A stretch of 24,055 nucleotides of DNA from CAYYNP01 sp964472545 (lineage in GTDB: Bacteria; Planctomycetota; Planctomycetia; Pirellulales; Thermoguttaceae): the NCBI GenBank assembly GCA_964472545.1, contig CAYYNP010000141.1:1-24055 (forward strand), in the 5' to 3' direction. Position 1 is the first letter of the stretch, and every line of letters starts with the position of its first letter. A program made the translations under genes and the position numbers. The notes beneath the pieces are model-generated. The model had not been told where the DNA came from. It saw nothing but the letters and a program-made list of their open reading frames with translations, and searched no databases. Below are positions 7,275-14,800 of the stretch, piece by piece.

Positions 7275-7303
7275 TTGACACTGACTATGGGCCACCTTAT
7301 CAT
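7275..7303 (+). promoter_or_regulatory. Near-consensus sigma70-type promoter
   Basis: TTGACA at 7275-7280 is an exact -35 box; after exactly 17 bp, TATCAT at 7298-7303 matches the -10 consensus at five of six positions. Transcription would start near 7310, giving a leader of about 120 nt before the ATG at 7432. It is the only good promoter seen ahead of the eight-gene operon. Confidence 0.75.
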
Positions 7304-7431
7304 CGGAATAGTTCCAGGCCGCATTTCCCTTTGCCACTTTGGCCGCCAGGCTGCAATGTGAGAAGGAGCGCGTCGGGAAGAGGCTCGTACGTCTTCGGGG
7401 TGGGTTTACTTACCACAACCTGGCGATACCT

Positions 7432-9075
7432 ATGCAGTTTGCATCATCTCAACCAGCCATCATCGGGCTGGCGGTGGCGGTATTTGTCGGCACGGTCGGG
7501 CTTGCGCAGCCGGCGCCGGCCTTCACGCCGGAAAGCCCCGAGGTGCGGGAGGCCGTCGACAAGGCGATCCGCTTTCTGGAATCTGGCGCCAAGCGCGACG
7601 AGAACTCGTTCTTCGGCGGCGGCCAAGCCCTGGTGGGTATGGCGCTGTTGAAACACGGGGCCGAGCCGACCCATCCGAAGGTCGTCGAGGCCGTCGAGGC
7701 GATCCAAGAGAATGTGAAGGCGAACGACCCCCGGCTGGTCAGTTTCGATATTTATAGCACGGGTATCTGCGCCATCTTCCTGATCGAACTCGACCCGGGC
7801 ATCTACGCCACCGAGATCCAGTGTCTGATCGACTCCCTGGTGCTGCGGCAGAAGGAGCACGGCGGTTGGGGTTATTCCCACCTCTCGACGGGCGACTCGT
7901 CGATGACGCAATACGGCGTGCTCTGCTTGTGGGAAGCCACCCAGGCCGGTTTCAAGGTGCCACAGAAGACGATCGAGTCGGTTGCCATGTGGCTGCTGAA
8001 GACCCAAGACCCCAGCGGTGCGTTCGGCTATCAGGGCCAAGTCTCGCCGACGTTCACGCCGGTAGAGCAGACGCAGATTCGCATCAGCATGGTTGGGGCC
8101 AGCATGGGCGGCCTCTACATCTGTGCCGATCTGTTGGGATTGACGACGGCCGACCAGCGCGCCGCAGACGACGGCGTGCCGATGGCATTGAAGGAGATCC
8201 GCGAGCCGAAGCAGCCCAGGCCGGTCGACCCTCGGGCTCCGTTCGACCCGGAATACCTGCGTCTGGCGGTCGCCCGTGGCAATCAGTGGATGGCGGTCAA
8301 CTACGTCATCGACCCCCCGAGCTGGCAGCACTACTACCTGTATGCGCTAGAGCGCTACATGAGTTTCCGCGAGTTGGCCGACGGCCGCTCGCCGAAGAAC
8401 ATGGGCAAGGCGGCAAACTGGTACGACGACGGCGTGCGGGATCTGTTGGCCACGCAGAAGGAGGACGGCAGTTGGAAAGGCTCCTTAGGGCCGGTGGTCG
8501 ATACGTCCTTCAGTGCGCTGTTCCTGATGCGCTCGACGAAAAAGCGGATCCAGAAGATCCGCAACTTCGGCGAGGGAGTGGCGATCGGCGGACGTGGGCT
8601 GCCGCCGTCGACCGACGACCTCTTGATCCGCCGCGGCCAGGTCGTCGCCCGGCCGTTGCTCGGGCCGGCCGAGGAATTGCTGGCGGCGTTGGAGAACCCC
8701 GACGGGGCGGAGTACGACCGGGCCGTGTCGCTGTTGGCCGGGCTGTCGACCGAACAGGCCAAGGATCTGGTCGGAACGCAGGCGAACCGGCTGGCGGAGT
8801 TGGCCAAGGGTTCGTCGGTCGAGGCACGCGTCGCGGCAGTTCGGGCGTTGGGCCGATCGCGAGATCTTCAGAACGTTCCCACGCTGATCTACGCCCTGGC
8901 CGATGCGGACGTTCGGGTGATGGCGGCCGCCCGCGACGCCTTGCGGCGCGTGAGCCGGCGGCCGAAGGGCTACGGTCTTAGCGACCGCCCCAGCGGCGGC
9001 GAACTGCAAAACGTGATCAACCACTGGAAGGCCTGGTATCTGGCCGTTCGGCCGGACGCCGAGTTCGAGGAGTGA
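7432..9075 (+). CDS. Secreted alpha/alpha-toroid (prenyltransferase/squalene-cyclase-like) protein
   Basis: A 547-residue exported protein. The start at ATG 7432 gives a signal peptide (hydrophobic IIGLAVAVFVGTVGLA, cleavage near APA residues 29-31); an in-frame TTG at 7341 region would add 31 implausible residues. The body shows QW-like repeats of the prenyltransferase/squalene oxidase barrel: EHGGWGYSHL near residue 142, a SGAFGYQG repeat, and EDGSWKGSLGP near 344 followed by DTSFSALFLM. No catalytic DXDD motif of cyclases is apparent, so a structural or glycan/protein-binding role is more likely than terpene chemistry. From about residue 462 there are HEAT-like helices (VEARVAAVRALGRS, VRVMAAARDALRRVS). 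It is the first gene of the Tol-like operon, 22 bp before the next gene, and follows the promoter at 7275. Confidence 0.85.
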   Translation: MQFASSQPAIIGLAVAVFVGTVGLAQPAPAFTPESPEVREAVDKAIRFLESGAKRDENSFFGGGQALVGMALLKHGAEPTHPKVVEAVEAIQENVKANDPRLVSFDIYSTGICAIFLIELDPGIYATEIQCLIDSLVLRQKEHGGWGYSHLSTGDSSMTQYGVLCLWEATQAGFKVPQKTIESVAMWLLKTQDPSGAFGYQGQVSPTFTPVEQTQIRISMVGASMGGLYICADLLGLTTADQRAADDGVPMALKEIREPKQPRPVDPRAPFDPEYLRLAVARGNQWMAVNYVIDPPSWQHYYLYALERYMSFRELADGRSPKNMGKAANWYDDGVRDLLATQKEDGSWKGSLGPVVDTSFSALFLMRSTKKRIQKIRNFGEGVAIGGRGLPPSTDDLLIRRGQVVARPLLGPAEELLAALENPDGAEYDRAVSLLAGLSTEQAKDLVGTQANRLAELAKGSSVEARVAAVRALGRSRDLQNVPTLIYALADADVRVMAAARDALRRVSRRPKGYGLSDRPSGGELQNVINHWKAWYLAVRPDAEFEE

Positions 9076-9097
9076 CCCTCTCGACGATGAAGGTTTC

Positions 9098-9940
9098 GTG
9101 AGCGCCCCAGCATCCCCATCCCGCAAGCCCGACGCCTATCGGCTGAAGGTCTCCAGCTACGACCGCGCCGCCGGACTGGTCGTGGCTCTGTTGATCCTGC
9201 TGGGGGCCGCGGCGATCCTGTTGTTCATCATCTGGTGGACCAGCCGGATCTCGTTGGGCCAGGCGGCCGTGCCGGTCGAGATGATCGACTTAGGCACCGG
9301 TGAGGGGCCGCTGGGCGGAGGCATGCAACTCGAAGGCCCGACCGACCTGGAAGTCGGCATCGACGAACCCACGCTCACCGCCACGCTCGATTCGATCGCC
9401 CTGGCGCTCGACGCCCGGGCGGCCTCGTTCGAGCAGGTGAAGGTCGGCGAAGGGGGCGGCTCGCGAGGCGAAGGCCACGGCAGCGGCCCCGGCGGCGGCG
9501 ACGGCACCGGATCGGGCTTCAACCTGCAACGCGATTTCCGTTTTGAACCGAAGAATCTGAACGTCTACGCCCGGCAGCTCGATTTCTTCGGGATCGAACT
9601 CGGCGTGGTGATGCCCAACGACCAGATGATCTACGTCTACAATCTATCGCAGCCGAAGCCCGACACGCGGCGCGGCCCGCCCGACCGCGAGAAATACTAC
9701 TTCACCTGGCTCCGCGGGGAGCTGCAGCAGGCCGATCGCGATCTGATCGCCCGAGCGGGCGTCAGCGGCCGCGGCCGGATCATCTTGAAGTATCTGCCGA
9801 AGAAGTGGGAACTTGACCTGATTGCCAAGGAGAAGGCGTATCGTGGACTGGAGCACGGGGACATCCGCAAAACGGTCTTTGCCGTGCGGCGGACGGCGGA
9901 CGGATATGCATTTGAAGTGATCGATCAGACGGCCAAGTAG
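9098..9940 (+). CDS. Single-pass membrane protein, TonB/TolA-like layout
   Basis: A 280-residue protein with no family I can name. It starts at GTG 9098 with AAGG just upstream; the ATG at 9087 runs into a stop after four codons. A single membrane helix lies at about 25-47 after a short basic N-terminus. Residues 55-117 are an extracytoplasmic segment with GEGPLGGGMQLEGP. A Gly-rich linker (118-140) follows, then a folded C-terminal domain of about 140 residues (with DFFGIELGVVMPND and KYYFTWLRGEL). The order helix, flexible linker, C-terminal domain is that of TonB and TolA, and the next three genes encode TolQ/ExbB and two TolR/ExbD proteins. I infer that it may be the energy-transducing arm. 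No sequence similarity to TonB/TolA is visible, so the role rests on layout and context. Confidence 0.75.
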   Translation: MSAPASPSRKPDAYRLKVSSYDRAAGLVVALLILLGAAAILLFIIWWTSRISLGQAAVPVEMIDLGTGEGPLGGGMQLEGPTDLEVGIDEPTLTATLDSIALALDARAASFEQVKVGEGGGSRGEGHGSGPGGGDGTGSGFNLQRDFRFEPKNLNVYARQLDFFGIELGVVMPNDQMIYVYNLSQPKPDTRRGPPDREKYYFTWLRGELQQADRDLIARAGVSGRGRIILKYLPKKWELDLIAKEKAYRGLEHGDIRKTVFAVRRTADGYAFEVIDQTAK

Positions 9941-9967
9941 CGGCCTCTTGGGAGTAACGGTGTTTCT

Positions 9968-10648
9968 ATGGAAACGGTGAATACGATCGTCGTGACGGTG
10001 ATCTACGTGGCCTTGGGCCTGATTGCCGTGTGGGGAGCATTCTGCGTGATCTTGATTTGGCGGCGCGTGGCCCAGGTCCGCTTCCGCAACGAAGAGGAGC
10101 AGGCCGAGTTCCTCGACGAACTCGACGGCAAGCTGGCCGCCGGCGATTTCGACTCTGCCGCCGTGCTCTGCGACGAAGACGATCGGGCAATGCCGCAGTT
10201 GGCCCAGTTGGCGTTGTCGAACCGGCGGCTGGGCTACGCCAAGACTCGCTCGCTGGTGGCCGACCGTTTCCAACGCGACGTGCTCTCCGACCTGGAGTAT
10301 CGACTGAGTTGGGTCTACGCGGTGATCAAGTCGGCCCCGATGGTTGGATTGCTCGGAACGGTGATCGGCATGATGGGGGCCTTCGCCCAACTGGCCGCCC
10401 CCAAGGCCGAAGCGGCCGGTGCCGCCGTCGAGGTCGAGAAGACCGATGCCACGTCGCTCGCCGGCAACATCAGCCTGGCGTTGATCACCACCGCCAGCGG
10501 CCTGGCCATCGCCATCCCGCTGGTCTTGGCCACGGCCAGCATCAACGTGCGGATTCGCAAGATGGAAGACCTCGTCGGAGCCGGGCTGACCCGCTTCTTC
10601 GAGACCTTCCGGCTCGCGCTGGACCAATCGCCGGCGCCGGAGACATAG
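9968..10648 (+). CDS. MotA/TolQ/ExbB-family proton channel protein
   Basis: A 226-residue inner-membrane protein of the TolQ/ExbB family, which with TolR/ExbD forms a proton-driven stator. Three membrane helices are seen at about 6-31, 115-141 and 168-193. The family signature is clear in helix 2 (APMVGLLGTVIGMMGAF) and helix 3 (ISLALITTASGLAIAIP), including the Thr/Ser-rich proton path. A cytoplasmic loop of about 80 residues between helices 1 and 2 is typical. An Ala/Glu-rich insert (AAPKAEAAGAAVEVEK) after helix 2 is longer than in Escherichia coli TolQ. It follows the TonB-like gene by 27 bp and precedes the first TolR-like gene by 4 bp. Confidence 0.93.
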   Translation: METVNTIVVTVIYVALGLIAVWGAFCVILIWRRVAQVRFRNEEEQAEFLDELDGKLAAGDFDSAAVLCDEDDRAMPQLAQLALSNRRLGYAKTRSLVADRFQRDVLSDLEYRLSWVYAVIKSAPMVGLLGTVIGMMGAFAQLAAPKAEAAGAAVEVEKTDATSLAGNISLALITTASGLAIAIPLVLATASINVRIRKMEDLVGAGLTRFFETFRLALDQSPAPET

Positions 10649-10652
10649 ACCC

Positions 10653-11153
10653 GTGAACGCGCACACGTCGAACGAACCGCCTCTCGAAGCGGCCGCCGGT
10701 CCGGTCCTGCCGCGGCGTCGGCTTACGGATTCGGCCGATCTGGACATCACGCCGATGATCGACATCGTGTTCTTGCTGTTGATCTTCTTCTTGGTAGCCT
10801 CGATCCCCGACACCGATACCACGCCCGACCTGGCGCCGGCGCGCCACGGCAAGGGCGTCGATCCCGCCTCGACCGTGGTGATCACCGTCGCCGACCGAGG
10901 TGGTCCCGGGCCGGCCTACGTCTATCTGGGCGACGGCAAAGGCGGCACGCCGCTGCCGGATGACGTGCAGCAACAAAAAGAGCTGGTGCGCGCAGCGGTC
11001 GAAGACGGCTTTCGCAAACAGGGCAAATCGTCGGTGTTGGTCAAGGCCGAAAGACGCGTGCCCGCCGGTGAGGTCAACCGCGTCTCCACTGCCGTGGCCG
11101 AGGCCGACGTCGAGGGCATCCAGATGTATTACGCCGTGTTGGAGATTCAGTAG
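10653..11153 (+). CDS. ExbD/TolR-family protein, first copy
   Basis: A 166-residue single-pass protein starting at GTG 10653, 4 bp after the TolQ-like stop. The N-terminal helix carries the ExbD/TolR signature DITPMIDIVFLLLIFFLV; D37 corresponds to the proton-carrying aspartate of the family. The rest is a periplasmic domain with a long insert (PDTDTTPDLAPARHGKGVDP), ending in the family-type strand-helix pattern (VLVKAERRVPAGEVNRVSTA). The stop codon lies inside an inverted repeat that fills the gap to the next gene. It likely pairs with the second copy as a heteromeric stator partner of the TolQ-like channel. Confidence 0.92.
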   Translation: MNAHTSNEPPLEAAAGPVLPRRRLTDSADLDITPMIDIVFLLLIFFLVASIPDTDTTPDLAPARHGKGVDPASTVVITVADRGGPGPAYVYLGDGKGGTPLPDDVQQQKELVRAAVEDGFRKQGKSSVLVKAERRVPAGEVNRVSTAVAEADVEGIQMYYAVLEIQ

Positions 11154-11248
11154 GGTGCGTGAAACGCACCATAACAGTCAAGAGCATGCACGAAACGCAC
11201 CATAACCGACCGTAACAACCGTGCACCGGTGCGTTTCACGCACCCTAC
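11150..11248. repeat. Inverted repeat filling an operon gap
   Basis: Positions 11150-11170 and 11228-11248 are perfect 21-bp reverse complements. Each arm also folds on itself (GGTGCG/CGCACC around TGAAA). A third, direct partial copy (ACGAAACGCACCATAAC) lies between them near 11198-11214. The left arm contains the stop codon of the first ExbD gene. The unit resembles the intergenic palindromes common in planctomycetes. It may attenuate the operon or stabilise RNA ends. Confidence 0.88.
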
Positions 11249-11263
11249 CAAGGAACGAATAAC

Positions 11264-11746
11264 GTGACGCCGCCCGCCGCCACCGAACTTCGCGACGAAT
11301 TGCCGATCGCCGGCTTTCGCCCGGAGGGTCCGTCGACCGACGGCGACCTGGATATGACGCCGATGGTCGACGTCACGTTCCTGCTGTTGATTTTCTTCAT
11401 GCTCACGGCGGCCTACAGCCTGCAAAAGTCGATCCAAGTGCCCACGCCGAAGCCCGAGGAAGCGGCGGCGCAGCGCACCCTGCAAGACGTGGAGCAGGAC
11501 GACGACTACGCGATCGTCGAGATCCGCGCCGACGACATGATCTTTGTCGACGAAGTTGCCGCCCCCAGCGAGCAGGAGCTGTTGATCAAGCTGCGGGATC
11601 TTTGCCAACAGCCCTTGGGACCGAGCAGCATGCTGGTGCTGGCCCATCCCGAGTGCCATCACGAGGCGGTGGTGATGGTGTTGGACGCGGGCAGCGAAGT
11701 CGGTATGGCGAAAGTGGAATTGAGTATGCAGGAAGATGAGTATTAG
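11264..11746 (+). CDS. ExbD/TolR-family protein, second copy
   Basis: A 160-residue single-pass protein starting at GTG 11264, with AAGGA about 10 nt upstream. The signature DMTPMVDVTFLLLIFFML places the conserved proton-carrying aspartate at residue 36. The periplasmic part contains an acidic stretch (EQDDDYAIVEIRADD) and the standard C-terminal fold ending VVMVLDAGSEVGMAKVELSM. It differs strongly from the first copy outside the membrane helix, so the pair probably forms a heterodimer rather than being a recent duplicate. It is followed after 90 bp, which hold another hairpin repeat, by the large PQQ protein. Confidence 0.92.
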   Translation: MTPPAATELRDELPIAGFRPEGPSTDGDLDMTPMVDVTFLLLIFFMLTAAYSLQKSIQVPTPKPEEAAAQRTLQDVEQDDDYAIVEIRADDMIFVDEVAAPSEQELLIKLRDLCQQPLGPSSMLVLAHPECHHEAVVMVLDAGSEVGMAKVELSMQEDEY

Positions 11747-11756
11747 CGTATTGACA

Positions 11757-11810
11757 GTAGTCGTCTCGCTCCGCGAGACGGACCCGCATCTCGCGGAGCG
11801 AGATGGCTAC
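11757..11810. repeat. Paired hairpin repeat (TCTCGCTCCGCGAGA family)
   Basis: Left unit 11757-11780 and right unit 11787-11810 are inverted copies of one another with two paired base differences. Each 19-bp core folds on itself (7-bp stem, CTCCG loop). The same paired arrangement occurs at 20756-20806 inside a coding sequence. It fills the gap between the second ExbD gene and the PQQ gene. Confidence 0.9.
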
Positions 11811-11836
11811 TTTGCAGATGACTGACGGGACGGGAA

Positions 11837-14800
11837 ATGGCTGAACAATTCGATCCGTATCTGAGTTGGCTGAACATCCCGCCGGAGGATCAGCCGCCGA
11901 ACCACTATCGGCTGCTGGGCCTGCGGCCGTTCGAGGACGATCCGGTGGCGATCGAGCGGGCGGCCGAACAACGGATCGGCAAGCTCCACGCACTGCAACA
12001 CGGCAAACGGGCCCAGGCGGCGCTGAAGCTGCTGCACGAAGTGGGTGCCGCCAAGACCTGTCTGTTGAACGCCAACCGCAAGGCCGGCTACGACGCGGGG
12101 TTGAAGGAAGTGCTCGCCGCTGCGCGGGCCGAGTCGGCCGAGGCCGAACGAGAACGCTGCGGGCGGCTGTTGGACGTGCTGGCCGAGCGGGATCTGATCC
12201 CCGGCGCCCTGCTGAAGAGCCTACGCTCGCAGATTGCCCAATCGAAGAAGGCGATCGCCGCTGAGACCGTGGCCAAACGGCTCACCGACGCCGGGCATCT
12301 CACGCCGGCATTGTCTTCGCGTTTGCTCTCCGCCATCAAGGAGGATGTTCCCGCCGCGACAACACCGAGCGCGGAACCACCTGCCGCCGAAAAACCCAGC
12401 TCGCCGCAGCCGGACACGTCGGCACCGCTGGAAACGCGCGCCGGCGGCGCAGACCTGCTGAAGCAGATGCTCGCCGGCGGTCCGCCTGCCGGGACAGAGG
12501 ACGCGCCGGCGGACGACAACGACTTGGGGCTGGCCCCGCTGGAAGACGAGCGTAAGGACCTGCACCTGGCGCCCTTGCCCGGCGAACGCACGGCGACACC
12601 TTCGAAGCCGAAGCAGCCGGCTGCTCCCAAACAGCCTACGCCCAAACAGCCGGCCAAGCCGAAACAGGCAGCGAAGCCGAAACGGCCCGCTACACCGAAG
12701 CAGCCAACCAAGCCGCAACCGCCGAGCGGGCAGAGACAGCCCGCCAAACAAACGCCGCCCGTGGAGAAGCCGGCTCAACGCCCCGGCGCTGCCCCGGCAC
12801 AAACCCCGCCGCCGCCGGCTGCCAAGGTGTCGCCGAAGCCGGCGGCCGACACGCCCGCCAAACCCGATTCCTCCGAGCCGAAGACAACACCCGCCGCCGA
12901 GAAGCCCGCGCCCAAGGTTAGCGAGAAGCCCGCGCCCAGAATTGCCGAAAAGGCGCCGTCGGAAACGGCCCCGTCGTTGTTCGATGAAGAACTCCCGTCG
13001 CCGGACAGCGCGGGTGGTCCGCTCGACGCACTGGGGGCCGACGACGCGATGGCGGCGGCCGAAGGCGGCGTGTTGGCGACGGTAACGCCCAAGAAGAAGG
13101 GCCTGCTGGGGCTCTTTTCGCACAAGGGGAAGCGGAGCGGCCGGACGAACCGCTCCTGGGATTCCCCGCTGATGCTGGTCGGCGGCGGCGTGTTGCTGGT
13201 GCTGGTGGTGGTGATCGCGGCCTTCAGCCTGGATCTAGGCCGCCGCGGCGGTGACGAGGCCTTTGCGCTGGCCGACCAGGAATACCGCGACGGCTCCTGG
13301 CGCCAGGCGATCCACAAATACACCGAGTACCTCGACGACTATCCCAGTCACGGCGACGCCGGCAAGGCCGTCACCCGCCGCGGCCTGGCCAAACTCCGTG
13401 AAGCCACTCCGAAAGACGCCACGGACTTTGCCGCGGCGCTGGAAACGGCCGGGGAAGTGGCCGTTGAAATCTCCAGCCAAGACGAGTTCAAGGACGCCCA
13501 GGTCGATTTCCACTCGATCTTGCTCTCGATCGCCGAAGGGCTGGCCGAGAAGGCCCGCAAGGGGAACGACGCGGCCGCCCTGGCCGACGCAGAAAAGGCG
13601 ATCGCCCTGATCGAACAGTACGTTGCCTCGCGGCTCTTCGACGCCAAACGGATGCAAGCGCTCGACGAGTCGATGCGCCGCACGCAGCGGGTGATCGATT
13701 GCGGCGCCGAACTCGACGAGGCCGCGGCCGCCATGAAGCAGGCGGCCGAAGACGGCAAGACCCAACAGGGCTACTTGATCCGCAAGGACTTTCTCGCAAA
13801 GTACTCGCACCTGACCGCCGACGAGAAGGATCGGCTCGAGCTCGACGCACGGCTGCGCGAGGCGGTCGTCGAGGTCTCGCAGGCACAGCGGGCGGCCGTC
13901 AAGTGGGTCGACCAAGCGCAGGCGGCCGAGGCGTCGCCGGCCGATGCGGCCTCGCCCGTCGTGGCGACCGCGGCGTTAGTTCAGTCGACCCACAAGAGCG
14001 ACGTACCCGACGTAGCCGGGCGTCACGTGTTCGTGCAGACCGGCGGTGCCGTCTACGGCCTCGACGCGACGACCGGCAGCGTGCTCTGGCGACGCTTCCT
14101 GGGCAACAGCGGCAACGTCCGCGGTCCGGATTTCCCCCCCACACCGATCAACGATGCGCCCGGCGGCCCCATGCTGGCGGTCGAGGCCGCCGCAGACCCG
14201 AATCGTGCTGCCCTGGTGCAACTCGCTGCCGACACGGGCAAGGTCCTCTGGCGGCACGTCGCCGGCGAGCGGTTCGACGCCCATCCGGCGATCGCCGGCG
14301 GCCGCATCCTGCTGGCCTTGCCGTCCGGACGCCTGCGACAGATCGACGCCGTCACGGGCAATTCGGCCGGCTACGTCGAACTCCCACAAGCCCTGCACGT
14401 GGCCCCGGCGGTCGATCCGGCCCGGCGGTGGATCTTCCAGGTGGCCGACCACAGCGATCTGTTCGTGCTTTCGTTTTCCGACGGCGCTTGCCGGCAGGTC
14501 GTTCACCTGGAGCACGAGTCCGGCAGCATCACCGCCCCGCCGGCCGTGGCGGACGATTACCTGATCGTCGCCGAAAACGACCGCGCCAAGAGCTGCAACG
14601 TGCGGTTCTTTTCGATCGCCGAGGAGGACGGCGAGGTTTCGCTGGCCCTGGTCGAACAACTGCGCCTCGACGGCCACGTCGACGTGCCGCCGATGGTCGA
14701 CGGGCGGAAGGTCGTGGTGGTCACCGATTGGGGCGTGCCGTACGTCTTCGTGGTCGACGCGCCCGACGCCGACGAGCCGATCCGCCAGTTTCCCCGCATC

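Larger units (their letters stand above)
7008..7431. other. Divergent intergenic region, 424 bp, no gene seen
   Basis: This gap separates the minus-strand DUF819 gene from the plus-strand Tol-like operon. It holds a dispersed hairpin repeat (7109-7131), a 12-bp palindrome (7183-7194), an ATCGCC/GGCGAT inverted repeat (7202-7224), and a strong plus-strand promoter (7275-7303). Short open frames within it have no family resemblance or ribosome-binding site. I found no clear promoter for the minus-strand gene. Confidence 0.7.

Noticed and set aside
7008..7337. N-terminal extension of the DUF819 protein to an ATG at 7337
   Set aside because: The extra ~110 residues are hydrophilic and would run through the promoter and repeats; TTG 7007 has GAGGAG at good spacing.
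9644..10885. A 413-codon open frame on the minus strand
   Set aside because: It is antisense to the TonB-like, TolQ and ExbD genes and its translation is His/Gly/Arg-rich without domain features.
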